NCBI RefSeq assembly: GCF_002943425.1
Contig: NZ_PTRA01000002.1
Span: 310,090-374,089 of the forward strand
DNA length: 64,000 nt
DNA from: Siphonobacter curvatus
Lineage (GTDB): Bacteria; Bacteroidota; Bacteroidia; Cytophagales; Spirosomataceae
Reading direction: 5' to 3'
The notes under the pieces are model-generated. The model had not been told where the DNA came from. It saw nothing but the letters and a program-made list of their open reading frames with translations, and ran no database searches. A program made the translations under genes and the position numbers. Every line of letters starts with the position of its first letter. Positions within the stretch are counted from its first letter, which is position 1. Below are positions 45,135 to 54,042 of this stretch, in pieces.

Positions 45135-46157
45135 ATGAAACCAACAAGCTCTATAAACCTTTTTCAGACGAGTCGGATTCTGCATCTGTTGATCGCGGCG
45201 GCGGTCGTTTTCGTCGTCTATTTCCTGTTAGAACCGTATTTCGAACGGGTCCTGGCGGGTAAGCACGAAGACCAGGTTGCGCTACTGGCGGGCGTGTACT
45301 TTGTGGGGGGGATCTACCTCGGTCGGACCTTTTCACAGCTTTTGACGGTCAACAAAACCCGCATTCCTAATCGACAATTAATCATTCTGCTTATTCTAAT
45401 TCTCTTTTGTTGTATTGCTTTATTACTTATTAATACCTTACCCTCTTTCTTGAATCTCGTTATCTTCATCACACCCTTTACAGCTTTAAGCATTCTGGTG
45501 GGTATGTTTGTCAAGCATATTCGTACAGCCATCAGTTTACAGTTGAAGGATGCTCAGGTATCGGCGGAACAAAGTCAGAGTGAGTTGCAATTGTTACAGT
45601 CCCAGTTAAGTCCACACTTCTTGTTCAATACGCTTAACAATCTATACGGATTGTCGTTGACCGATCACGAGAAAGTCCCGCCCCTGCTGTTAAAACTTTC
45701 GGATCTTTTACGCTATTCTGTCTACGAAACCAAAGCCCTATGGGTGCCCTTGGTCGATGAACTTTCGTATCTGGATAACTACATTGCCTTTGAAAAAATC
45801 AGGTTGGGAAATCGGCTTAACTTGCGGGTACAGTGGGAAAGTATTCATGATCCTAGCGTGCAAATTGCCCCGATGTTGTTGATTGTGTTTGTTGAAAATG
45901 CGTTCAAACATTCTAAAAACACGGTTGAATCGAAGATTACCATTGAAATTGAACTGAAACTCTGGGCCGATTCCATTTTGTTTTCCGTTCGAAATTCGTA
46001 CGAGAAACTAGAAGCTCAGACGCTCAATAAAAACAGTGGCCTGGGTTTGGAGAATGCCCGGAAACGGTTAGAACTTTTATACCCTGAAGAACATACCTTA
46101 ACGATTGACGCCCAGCCGACGTTTTATCAGGTACTTTTACAGTTAAAGAAGAAGTAA
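45135..46157 (+). CDS. LytS-type sensor histidine kinase
   Basis: 340 residues from ATG 45135; in-frame codons back to 44928 have no membrane character and overlap the receptor promoter, so the shorter start is preferred. Four hydrophobic segments (about 15-32, 48-64, 80-100, 104-126), then a coiled coil and the His_kinase domain with QLSPHFLFNTLNNLYGLS (His161), VFVENAFKHSKN (N-box) and NSGLGLENARKRLELLYP (G-box). All boxes are canonical, in contrast to the kinase pair at 39.2-41.5 kb. One base separates its stop from the response-regulator start. Confidence 0.93.
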   Translation: MKPTSSINLFQTSRILHLLIAAAVVFVVYFLLEPYFERVLAGKHEDQVALLAGVYFVGGIYLGRTFSQLLTVNKTRIPNRQLIILLILILFCCIALLLINTLPSFLNLVIFITPFTALSILVGMFVKHIRTAISLQLKDAQVSAEQSQSELQLLQSQLSPHFLFNTLNNLYGLSLTDHEKVPPLLLKLSDLLRYSVYETKALWVPLVDELSYLDNYIAFEKIRLGNRLNLRVQWESIHDPSVQIAPMLLIVFVENAFKHSKNTVESKITIEIELKLWADSILFSVRNSYEKLEAQTLNKNSGLGLENARKRLELLYPEEHTLTIDAQPTFYQVLLQLKKK

Positions 46158-46158
46158 C

Positions 46159-46854
46159 ATGGTACCCTGCCTGATTGTAGATGACGAACCGATTGCCCGG
46201 CAAATCATCGAGACGTATTGTAGTCATTTACCCCAGCTTCGGGTCGTGGCCAGTTGTGGTAATGCTCTGGAAGCCAAGGCGATCCTGCAACAGCAAGCCG
46301 TATCGATTCTGTTTCTCGACATCAACATGCCCGTGCTGGATGGCATTGCCTTTCTGAAAACCCTTCGCCAGCCCCCGCAGGTCATTTTTACGACGGCCTA
46401 CAAAGAATACGCCGTAGACGCCTTCGATCTGGCCGCCTGTGATTATCTGTTAAAACCCTTTTCACTGGAACGTTTCATCGTAGCCGTTGATAAAGCTCTG
46501 GCCGCTTTACGGCCTACGCCCGTAGCTCTGCCTGACAAGTCGGAAAGCTTTGTTTTTCTTAAATCCGAGGGCCGTATCTACAAACTCCTACACGAAGAGA
46601 TTCTCTTTGCCGAAGCCAGTGGAAATAATACGAAGATTGTAACTCCGAAGCAGATGATTCTACCAGCGATGACGTTTACGCGGGTGGAAGAACTTTTGCC
46701 AGGTACGGTATTTCTGCGGGTACATCGTTCCTTTTTAGTCAACAAGTCCAAGATCTCACATATTGAAGGAAATCGCATTTTCCTGGAGGGCTACGAGATT
46801 CCGATTGGAGCCAATTACCGCGAGCAGTTTCTCCGGGAGGTGGGCTTAGCTTAA
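46159..46854 (+). CDS. LytTR-family response regulator
   Basis: 231 residues. Receiver (about 1-120) with LIVDDEPIA, phospho-acceptor Asp54 in ILFLDINMP, TTAYKEYAVDAF and LLKPFSLERF. LytTR domain (about 130-228) with FLRVHRSFLVNKSKISHIEG and the ending IPIGANYREQF. It is cotranscribed with the kinase (1-bp gap) and probably its partner. Likely target: the divergent TonB receptor gene. Its last four bases overlap the end of the convergent HAD gene. Confidence 0.93.
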   Translation: MVPCLIVDDEPIARQIIETYCSHLPQLRVVASCGNALEAKAILQQQAVSILFLDINMPVLDGIAFLKTLRQPPQVIFTTAYKEYAVDAFDLAACDYLLKPFSLERFIVAVDKALAALRPTPVALPDKSESFVFLKSEGRIYKLLHEEILFAEASGNNTKIVTPKQMILPAMTFTRVEELLPGTVFLRVHRSFLVNKSKISHIEGNRIFLEGYEIPIGANYREQFLREVGLA

Positions 46855-47492
46855 GGTTGCGGTACACCTAGCACTTTCTGTAACAAATCCGTGGAGGTAT
46901 GAAACAGCGTAACGTCAGGGTGCGAAGCTAGTACGTCCGCCCGGGTATACCCCCAGGCGACGCCTCCAAAGGCCGTAGCTACCTGACGAGCGGCCTCTAA
47001 ATCCCGAAGTTCATCTCCGATGCAGAGGGTTTCGTGGGCTAGAACACCGTTTCGCTTCATGGCTTTGGTAAACTTTCTTCGCTTCCCAAACAGGGATGCA
47101 CCGCATCCGTAATAGGAAATGAGCGAAGCACAGGCTGGCCCCAGTACGCGGCGTATATTGGCTTCACTATTGGAACTGACGATGGCTAACCGAACGCCTT
47201 GTTCGGCAAGTTGGTGTAACACAACTGGAATGCCTTCAAACAGCTGAATTTGATCAATGTCACGGGCCATGAGCCGGATAAACGATCGGGCAATCAGTGG
47301 CATTTTCCAGGCGGGTAGCTTGGCTCGTTTCATCATTTGTCGGGCATCCATACCCCGTAAGTGATCCACGTCTTCGGGTTGAATGACGGGAAACTTATAG
47401 GTAAGAGCCAACGTATTTACCGTACGCAGGAAGTACGGAAAGGAATTGGCCAGGGTACCGTCAAAATCAAAAATGACCAGTTTATAAGGCAT
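46851..47492 (-). CDS. HAD-superfamily phosphatase
   Basis: 213 residues. HAD motif I DFDGTLANS (Asp9, Asp11), helical cap (about 20-85), motif II in AIVSSNSEANI (Ser), motif III lysine in KRRKFTKAMK, motif IV CIGDELRDLEAAR. Resembles phosphoglycolate-phosphatase-type proteins; substrate unknown. Tail-to-tail 4-bp overlap with the LytTR gene. Confidence 0.88.
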   Translation of the reverse strand: MPYKLVIFDFDGTLANSFPYFLRTVNTLALTYKFPVIQPEDVDHLRGMDARQMMKRAKLPAWKMPLIARSFIRLMARDIDQIQLFEGIPVVLHQLAEQGVRLAIVSSNSEANIRRVLGPACASLISYYGCGASLFGKRRKFTKAMKRNGVLAHETLCIGDELRDLEAARQVATAFGGVAWGYTRADVLASHPDVTLFHTSTDLLQKVLGVPQP

Positions 47493-47583
47493 GGGGCAGT
47501 CGTTTCAGGTGATTACAAAGATAATAGCGTCACCGATGGTAATCCTGTGGGTAATGAGTGAATCAGCTAATCTGCCAGTGAGG

Positions 47584-48480
47584 TTACGTTGTACTAAATG
47601 GAGCTTTTTGTAAACGGTTCGGCTTCACGTACACATACCCTCCGGCAACGTCAATGATCCAATTGAATCGTTTCAGCACATCACCGCCCAATACACTGAT
47701 TTTTTGTCTGCCAATCGCTCCCTCAAAAAAGCTGACCGGAACCTGCTGGAGCTTAGCCTTTCCCAGCAAAAAAGCCGACAGGCTGGATTTCTTGGTCTTT
47801 AAACGATTGCCGTACGAATCCTTCAACTCCTGGCCACTGATGACGGGTAAATGTTGAATCTGAGGGTGCTGAGCCACCCAGGCATCATCCAGTAACAGGC
47901 TACCCGCATACCCCGAATGCATGAGAAAAGAATGACGCAGCGTGTCCGTTCCGATAACCAGTCCACCCTCCAGATAAAGCATATCCTGCTGGAACTTCAG
48001 ATCAAGTTTCTCGTATCCCCGCATGGTTTTGGGGAGATGCTGATGAATGACAAGGTCTTTCTCGTCAAAATTGATCTCAACCACCCGGCCCGCGAAAAAA
48101 TCAAGGCCAAATTTTCCATCGGTACCGGGCCCCGAATATTTGTTTTCCCAAATGGAAACCTGTTGATAAGTTAGATTGCCCAATTGCAACGTGTTGTTTG
48201 GACTATACCGGGAAGTGTTCCCTTCGCCACCCCAGCTTTTGACCGTATCAGTTCGGGCAAATTTCAGACTTCGCACGTTTCGCGTAGCGTCTTCCGTAAG
48301 TGTGAGTCCACTCGATGCCGTGTGGAACATAAGCTGTAAAGTATCGATCCGATTGATTAGAACCTGTACCGAAAGGTTATTGGCGGGTGTCAGTTGAAAG
48401 GGGATGCGGATCGGCTTCTCTTGACTCCAGGATTTTAAACAAACCAAGAAAAGAAAACTGAGCAGGCTGAATGGTTTCAT
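47584..48480 (-). CDS. Retropepsin-like secreted protein with both catalytic Asp positions replaced by His
   Basis: 298 residues with a signal peptide (ends near KSWSQ). It has the two-lobe aspartyl-protease-like layout: strand, active-site loop, then DGKFGLDFFAGRVVEINFDE (GxLG-type segment) in lobe one, and HSFLMHSGYAGSLLLDD in lobe two. At the positions of the expected DTGA/DTGS triplets the sequence reads FHTASSG (His53) and MHSGYAG (His188). Proteolysis by the usual Asp pair is therefore unlikely; a binding or metal-dependent role is possible. The C-terminus VLGGDVLKRFNWIIDVAGGY is the usual fold closure. It stands alone between HAD and the Asp-box gene. Confidence 0.78.
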   Translation of the reverse strand: MKPFSLLSFLFLVCLKSWSQEKPIRIPFQLTPANNLSVQVLINRIDTLQLMFHTASSGLTLTEDATRNVRSLKFARTDTVKSWGGEGNTSRYSPNNTLQLGNLTYQQVSIWENKYSGPGTDGKFGLDFFAGRVVEINFDEKDLVIHQHLPKTMRGYEKLDLKFQQDMLYLEGGLVIGTDTLRHSFLMHSGYAGSLLLDDAWVAQHPQIQHLPVISGQELKDSYGNRLKTKKSSLSAFLLGKAKLQQVPVSFFEGAIGRQKISVLGGDVLKRFNWIIDVAGGYVYVKPNRLQKAPFSTT

Positions 48481-48535
48481 GCAGATGGGAGCGATACGTA
48501 CGGGAATTGAAAGTACGGAAAATAGATCAACTAGC

Positions 48536-48576
48536 CATAAAAAAGACCAGCCTTATGCAGACTGGTCTTTTTTATG
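48536..48576 (-). terminator. Terminator after the Asp-box gene
   Basis: ATAAAAAAGACCAG and CTGGTCTTTTTTAT pair perfectly around an 11-base loop; A and T runs make it bidirectional. Confidence 0.85.
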
Positions 48577-48590
48577 CGTAACATAAGTAT

Positions 48591-49865
48591 TTACAAAGAC
48601 TCCTTCGTGAGTTGAATGGAATTTTTCCCTTGGGGCGTCGCCACTTCACTAGCGATCAGAAGTTGGTTGTTGCCCACCATCAAACCACTCGGATTCATGG
48701 TACTGGCGGTTTCATTGAGCCATTTTGTATCAGAAACGGCAGTGCCTTTAACCGTCCGGTACGCAATGCTTTTACCGGCACCATCCTGTTTGTTCTGGTC
48801 CCAGAGTAAAACCCCGCCGTCTTTCGAACCCACCAAGGCGGCATTTTTAGCCGATGGATCGGTAATAACGAGCAGTTTTTTGCCTTCGGTCGTTACCAGA
48901 CGAAGACCGGGTTCATTCTTACCCGCCGAAAACCACGATACTAGTCCGCTCTTACCTGAACGTACGGAAACGGCACCTGAATGCGGGCAACCATTGATTT
49001 GCCAGTTATCATCGTGCAGAATCTCGGATTGCGAAAACGTTTTGCCATTGTCTTTGGAAATTAGTCGAGCAATGTCACGAATGTTATCACGGTTATCGCG
49101 GTAATATACGTTAAGCTTGCCATCGGTATCCGTTAGCAAACTAATTGGGCAGCAATCGCAGGGGGTAGGGTCCAGCAATTGTTCCGGTTCAAAGCGATCT
49201 CCTTTCGATACGACCAGGCGTAAGTCACGCTCTTCGTGTTTGGTACTGCCGATCACGTCTTTCAGATAAGCAACTGCTACTTCACCATTGGCCATAACCG
49301 TAGCGTCGAAAAAGCCCCGCAGAGCAGGTACATCTACATCCTGGTACACGGGCTGAGGTGTAGACCAGCTTTTGCCGGCGTTCTTAGAAAACGTATACAC
49401 TACCTGCATAGCTTTCCGGTCCCCCATATTGGGACGACCTCCGCCGCCGGCTGGCCGGGCACCATGACCTTCGTGGCCACCGCCTTGTGGAGCAGCGGCC
49501 GGGGCGGCTGTTGCCACCATCGGTTTGGCCGTCATTTTAGGATTATAGGTGAAAACGGCTACCCATGTTCCGTCTCCTTTAAAGATAAGTTTGGGCCGCA
49601 TCAACTGACCTGTACCAATGCCGGGTGCTGAAAAGATCAGTTGCTTGTCGGAAAAATGCTGACCCTGATCGGTAGACGTTGCAAAGTAGTAGCCCACTAC
49701 ACTTTGGTTGTCCTTCTCGGTCCAAGATAAAATCACATCCCCTTTGGGTGTTTTAGTCAGGAGTGGAAGTCCGTATACTTTAGTCGTATCACTAAACAAG
49801 GGATGGGCCGCGAAGGCTCCTAGGCTCAAGCACCAGAGCAAGAGAAAATACGTAAGACGTATCAT
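48591..49865 (-). CDS. Asp-box (BNR) sialidase-fold exported protein with CDCC motif
   Basis: 424 residues from ATG 49865, giving signal MIRLTYFLLLWCLSLGAFAA; an ATG at 49892 is also in frame. Six-bladed propeller of the sialidase fold with Asp-boxes STDQGQHFS, SKNAGKSWSTP and SKDNGKTFS. A low-complexity insert (about 120-150) is rich in Ala, Gly, His and Pro (APAAAPQGGGHEGHG). Two cysteine clusters, PCDCCPISLLTD and NGCPHSGAV, could bind a metal or form disulfides. The sialidase active-site arginines are not evident, so sialidase activity is not claimed. Function unknown. Confidence 0.75.
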   Translation of the reverse strand: MIRLTYFLLLWCLSLGAFAAHPLFSDTTKVYGLPLLTKTPKGDVILSWTEKDNQSVVGYYFATSTDQGQHFSDKQLIFSAPGIGTGQLMRPKLIFKGDGTWVAVFTYNPKMTAKPMVATAAPAAAPQGGGHEGHGARPAGGGGRPNMGDRKAMQVVYTFSKNAGKSWSTPQPVYQDVDVPALRGFFDATVMANGEVAVAYLKDVIGSTKHEERDLRLVVSKGDRFEPEQLLDPTPCDCCPISLLTDTDGKLNVYYRDNRDNIRDIARLISKDNGKTFSQSEILHDDNWQINGCPHSGAVSVRSGKSGLVSWFSAGKNEPGLRLVTTEGKKLLVITDPSAKNAALVGSKDGGVLLWDQNKQDGAGKSIAYRTVKGTAVSDTKWLNETASTMNPSGLMVGNNQLLIASEVATPQGKNSIQLTKESL

Positions 49866-50448
49866 AATCGGATAAAGTTTAGATATCATCAAGACCAGCT
49901 ATAGTTGTTGGGAAGGTGCTGAGAATGTATCAACAAACATAATGATTAAGAACTAGTCTAAATAGCAATTAGCCCAAAATGCAATTAAATGAGACTCAAT
50001 CTTTAATTAATGAGATGTAGAAAAGAGGAGGGGTGGATGATTCATGGGTATAGAATAGCCATGAATAGAATAAGCATTTAGATTATGAAAAGTAGAAGTT
50101 TAAAAAAGATTGACACTATTAATAACATTATAACGTAAAAAAAACGTTATGATAATTTATAAAGTTAATGTATTATTCCTCATTAACTTCTGAACTCTCA
50201 AACAAAACTGAAACGGATTTTAATAGGCTACTAAATATCAGGCTGAGCCTATAACTCTAGTTCGTCCCGCCGAAACCACCAACGAAGAGCCGTAGGGTCA
50301 ACCCATTCCCTAGGGTTGGGTTTTAATCTAACCCTAAAAGCAACCGGGATTGAAACCAGTTTCTAATCATTCGCTACTTTTCTCGAACGAACGGACCTGC
50401 CCTACCCTGGGGCAGATCCGTCCTATTCTTTAGCCATATAGGCCAGCA
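49866..50448. other. A+T-rich intergenic region
   Basis: 583 bp. Contains an 8-bp inverted repeat ATTCATGG/CCATGAAT near 50040-50066, a short hairpin AGGGTT/AACCCT near 50312-50335 and the weak terminator at 50391. No gene recognised. Confidence 0.5.
50391..50421 (-). terminator. Weak hairpin after the monooxygenase gene
   Basis: ACGGACCTGCCC and GGGCAGATCCGT pair with one mismatch; on the minus strand it is followed by TCGTTCG, a poor T tract. Confidence 0.4.
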
Positions 50449-51591
50449 CTACCCTTTAAATACCGTTACTAAGGCTTCCAAAGCTCCCGGAGCGTGTAGC
50501 ATTTCCGTAGATTCGAGGGTAGCTTTAGCCACTTGCGAGGCCCGGGATCGCATCTGCCGTTCGTAAGCTGCAATGGCTTCCAGCGTAGTCGCATACGCGG
50601 GATTCGTCAAGCACTGACTCAATTCGAGAGCGTCCGCCATGGCCATATTCACGCCTTCACCCGCGTAAGGTGGCATCAGGTGAGCCGCGTCACCCAGCAA
50701 AGTCAGGTTAGCTTGTGCTTCCCAGGTTTGATCTAAGGGCATGCAGTACTGTGGACGAGGGATAAAGGGCGTTTCGGCTTGGGTAAACAGTTCGGACCAA
50801 TGATCATCCCACGCCGCAAATTCCGATTGAAACCAGGCCAGTACCTGATCTTTTTGGGTGAAGTCAATCCTTGACGTCCGTACCCAGTCCTCTTCCGTTC
50901 TGAATCCTGCGTAAAAGGCCATACTGCCGTCACCTTTTGAACTCACAATCAGTGACTGACTGTTTCCTAAGGCAAAGATCTTGCCTCCTTTTAACAGCTT
51001 ATGAATGGATGGACTGGCTGTTTCGGCATTCGGAACGGCTCCTTCCAACACCGTAATGCCACTGTAAAAGGGTTTGATTTCCGTTAAAAACGGTCGAATG
51101 CGGGAACGAGCTCCGTCGGCTCCAATTACTAGGTCGGCTTGTACGGATGTTCCGTTTTGAAAAGTCAGTTCCCATCCTTCTTGTCTGGGTCGCATCGTCA
51201 TCAATTGACGATCCCAAACCACCGTACCTGGCTGTAATGAATCCAGCAACAGGTTTCGTAAGGGCCCACGGTCAATTTCCGGACGATCGTCCTGATACGA
51301 ATCCTGTACATGATCATCCCAGTAGATCGTTCCCTTCGCATCTACGACTCGTAACTTACCGGCATCGGGTCGGTAATGGGCCCAGAATGCTTCCATTAGT
51401 CCTGCCTGGCGGAGGGCTTCCAGACCCGACTCTTCGTGTAAATCCAGGGTGGCTCCCTGGACGCGGGCCTTTTCGTTCACATCCCGTTCGTATACCTTTA
51501 CCTCGGCTCCTTGTAGTTGTAACAGGCGAGCAAGGGTCAGGCCTCCCGGTCCTCCGCCAACGATGGCGATTGTTTTACCTTGTATAGTCAT
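50449..51591 (-). CDS. FAD-dependent monooxygenase of the TetX-like group
   Basis: 380 residues (TetX is about 388). N-terminal FAD fold IAIVGGGPGGLTLARLLQLQ, then GATLDLHEESGLEALRQAGL and PEIDRGPLRNLLLDSL, which closely parallel TetX (GGTLDLHKGSG; EINRNDLRAILLNSL as remembered), VIGADGARSRIR (DG motif) and LLGDAAHLMPPYAGEGVNMA (GD motif). It is a cytoplasmic hydroxylase of a small aromatic or polyketide-like compound. Whether it accepts tetracycline cannot be read from the sequence. It lies 29 bp after the AraC-type gene on the same strand, so probably one operon under that regulator. Confidence 0.88.
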   Translation of the reverse strand: MTIQGKTIAIVGGGPGGLTLARLLQLQGAEVKVYERDVNEKARVQGATLDLHEESGLEALRQAGLMEAFWAHYRPDAGKLRVVDAKGTIYWDDHVQDSYQDDRPEIDRGPLRNLLLDSLQPGTVVWDRQLMTMRPRQEGWELTFQNGTSVQADLVIGADGARSRIRPFLTEIKPFYSGITVLEGAVPNAETASPSIHKLLKGGKIFALGNSQSLIVSSKGDGSMAFYAGFRTEEDWVRTSRIDFTQKDQVLAWFQSEFAAWDDHWSELFTQAETPFIPRPQYCMPLDQTWEAQANLTLLGDAAHLMPPYAGEGVNMAMADALELSQCLTNPAYATTLEAIAAYERQMRSRASQVAKATLESTEMLHAPGALEALVTVFKG

Positions 51592-51620
51592 GGCTTTTTG
51601 CGTTTAAATACGCAGCAAAC

Positions 51621-52379
51621 CTAGACAGCAGGGAGGGTTGAAAATTGTATAAATCGGTCCTCGACATTTTTGCTTAACTCTTTGGGTACGACACCGGCAA
51701 ACTTTTTCACTTCCCGAATGAAATGAGCCTGATCGGTGAAGTTCTCTTCCGGAAAGAGTTTTCCCTGACGAAGGTGCTCAAACGAAGCCCGGAAACGCAG
51801 AATGGTACTGTAGGTTTTTAAAGGCAAGCCAAACCACTGGGTAAAATAACGGTTGATCTGCCGACGATTCCACGTTACCCGCCGGGCTAGTTCTTCTACG
51901 GATATATCGCCCCGGGACTCGTATAATAATTCAAATAACTGCTGCTTTCGTGAATCAGGATTGGGTTGAATACGACGTTCAATGGATTCACTGACCCGGA
52001 AACAAAAGCTTGTAAAATCCTGAAGGTCCTCTGACTGAATTTCCCAGAATCCAGCCGGTAAGGAGCGACCTGTATTTAGCAGGGTAGCCACGCTTTCGCC
52101 CAATACATATTCCACAGCCAATAGATTTAAACTCACCGCAAACATCCGCGTACCCGGTGAAAGGTCCCCCTTGCCGGGTTCCGTATCCAGTCCGCGTAAC
52201 ATCGCCTGTACCGCCCCTGCCGGAGTCACTGAAAAGAGAATGTCCACGCGTCCGTCCGGCACAACAATAACCGGTAGCTTGTGCTCGGATGATTGTTCGA
52301 GCATCCAGAAACTTTCCACAAAGGTTGAAAGGGAGCCATCGGGCTTTCGAAATTGATAAGTTAAACCGTAGGTTGACAT
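51621..52379 (-). CDS. AraC-family regulator with N-terminal DUF6597-type domain
   Basis: 252 residues from ATG 52379 (MSTYGLTYQF); ATG 52409 is an alternative start. The N-terminal domain (about 1-115: FVESFWMLEQSSEHKLPVIV, VPDGRVDILFSV) is the type found in many Bacteroidota AraC proteins. HTH region (about 155-245) with ISVEELARRVTWNRRQINRY, FTQWFGLPLKTYSTILRF and FTDQAHFIREVKKFAGVVPK. First gene of a likely two-gene unit with the monooxygenase. Confidence 0.88.
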   Translation of the reverse strand: MSTYGLTYQFRKPDGSLSTFVESFWMLEQSSEHKLPVIVVPDGRVDILFSVTPAGAVQAMLRGLDTEPGKGDLSPGTRMFAVSLNLLAVEYVLGESVATLLNTGRSLPAGFWEIQSEDLQDFTSFCFRVSESIERRIQPNPDSRKQQLFELLYESRGDISVEELARRVTWNRRQINRYFTQWFGLPLKTYSTILRFRASFEHLRQGKLFPEENFTDQAHFIREVKKFAGVVPKELSKNVEDRFIQFSTLPAV

Positions 52380-52577
52380 AGCGACTGGTGTAAGCAAATG
52401 ATTATCCAAAGGTAGTACGTACCTGTAAAGACGATACGCCAGACGTCCCTTATCGCTAGCGAAAACCAGATTTGGAATACCCTATTTTGTATTTCAATTG
52501 GCCCTAACCTCAACGATGTATGCAATAAGCCATTAAAATTGAATTTGTCAAAAAGGCCGAGTAACAAGCCGATCCCG

Positions 52578-52585
52578 TATTTTTG
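52578..52585 (+). promoter_or_regulatory. Candidate -7 promoter box (TATTTTTG) three bases before the start codon
   Basis: Perfect TAnnTTTG match only 3 bp upstream of the ATG at 52589; if used, transcription would begin at or next to the start codon (leaderless mRNA). Confidence 0.4.
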
Positions 52586-52588
52586 GGC

Positions 52589-53920
52589 ATGAATCAGTCC
52601 CAACTCGATGCCCTTCGCGAAGCTCTTCAGGTTTCGCCGCAGAATGTACCCCTTTGGCGAATGCTGGCCGATGCCTACTACCAGCTCGCTCGGTATGAAG
52701 AAGCTCTCGAAGCCTATAAAGCGGCCCTACAACTCAGTGCTGACCTGGATTTAAAATTCAGACTGGCCGAATGTTACCTGCAACTAGCCAGTTTCTCAAC
52801 GGCTCACGTCATTGCCGAAGAATTACTGGATACGGCTCCCTCACCTCAGGTTCTGTTTCTGCTGGCTCGTATTGCCCTGGCATCTGGTGATCTACAGGCG
52901 GCAAATGCGTACTACAAACAGGCCACCGCTCAGGATCATACCCTAACGCAGGCGGAATTCGAACAGCAACTCAATCAGGCCATTCGGGATTCGGGTTTGG
53001 GTCAAACCAGCAGTTTCGACGAGGTGATTGACCGCATCGAAGCGGAAGGTTCAGGGCTTATCGAAAAGCCCCGCGTCACCTTTGCCGAAGTCGGTGGGCT
53101 TACGGCCGTCAAGGAAGAAATCGCATTAAAGGTGATTCACCCGCTCAATAATCCGGAAATTTACAAAGCCTTCGGCAAGAAAATTGGCGGTGGTATTCTG
53201 CTATACGGCCCTCCCGGTTGTGGGAAAACGCTGTTGGCACGGGCTACGGCCGGTGAAATCAAAGCGAATTTTATTTCAGTAGGGATCAATGAAGTGCTGG
53301 ATATGTGGATGGGTAACTCCGAAAAAAACCTGCACGATCTCTTCCAGCAGGCCCGGATGCATACGCCTTGCGTTCTGTTTTTCGACGAAATTGATGCCCT
53401 AGGTGCCAGCCGGACCGATTTACGCAAAGCGGCGGGCCGTACCCTCATCAACCAATTTCTGGACGAACTGGATGGGGTGAAGTACAGTAACGAAGGCATC
53501 CTGATTCTGGGAGCGACCAATACGCCCTGGTACCTGGACACGGCCTTCCGTCGCCCGGGTCGTTTTGATCGTATTGTATTTGTCAGTCCGCCCGATGTAG
53601 CGGCCCGGGTAGAAATTCTACGAATCCTGCTGGCTGATAAACCGCTCGAAGGAATCGATTACCAGTCCATTGCCAAACAGTCTGACGGCTATTCGGGGGC
53701 AGATTTACGGGCCCTGGTCGACCTGGCTATTGAACAGAAATTACCTGAATCACTTCGGCAAGGTCGGGTACTGCCCCTAACGATGGCTGACTTTAAGGAA
53801 GCCCTACGCAGGCATCGCCCTACGACCAAAGAATGGTTTGCAACGGCTAAAAATTACGCTCTATACTCGAATGAGAGTGGTCTGTACGATGATATTTTGA
53901 CTTATCTGAAGCTAAAGTAG
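52589..53920 (+). CDS. TPR-AAA ATPase (VPS4/Cdc48-like module)
   Basis: 443 residues from ATG 52589 (a TTG two codons upstream is in frame). N-terminal TPR helices (about 2-115: VPLWRMLADAYYQLARYEEA; LKFRLAECYLQLASFSTAHV; LLARIALASGDLQAANAYYK), a linker, then one type-II-like AAA module: FAEVGGLTAVKEEIALKVIH, Walker A GPPGCGKT (207-214), pore-loop region VLDMWMGNSEKNL, Walker B VLFFDEID (262-269), sensor-1 GATN (308-311) and arginine fingers RRPGR (321-325). Probably a protein-remodelling hexamer. A TPR membrane protein follows 122 bp downstream; conserved pairing would make it the anchor or adaptor. The substrate is unknown. Confidence 0.9.
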   Translation: MNQSQLDALREALQVSPQNVPLWRMLADAYYQLARYEEALEAYKAALQLSADLDLKFRLAECYLQLASFSTAHVIAEELLDTAPSPQVLFLLARIALASGDLQAANAYYKQATAQDHTLTQAEFEQQLNQAIRDSGLGQTSSFDEVIDRIEAEGSGLIEKPRVTFAEVGGLTAVKEEIALKVIHPLNNPEIYKAFGKKIGGGILLYGPPGCGKTLLARATAGEIKANFISVGINEVLDMWMGNSEKNLHDLFQQARMHTPCVLFFDEIDALGASRTDLRKAAGRTLINQFLDELDGVKYSNEGILILGATNTPWYLDTAFRRPGRFDRIVFVSPPDVAARVEILRILLADKPLEGIDYQSIAKQSDGYSGADLRALVDLAIEQKLPESLRQGRVLPLTMADFKEALRRHRPTTKEWFATAKNYALYSNESGLYDDILTYLKLK

Positions 53921-54042
53921 CATGTATAAAAATGCTTCAGCCGAGGTAATTTCTTACTTACTACCGATTCCCTTTCGGTTGTATTCTGTCTTGTCCTTAT
54001 CGCCTACCTTTTGTATTAACTGTACGTAAACCATTCTTTCGT

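Noticed and set aside
50030-50070. ATTCATGG/CCATGAAT repeat as an operator
   Set aside because: Short, in very A+T-rich DNA, with no promoter box or gene start near enough to give it a role.
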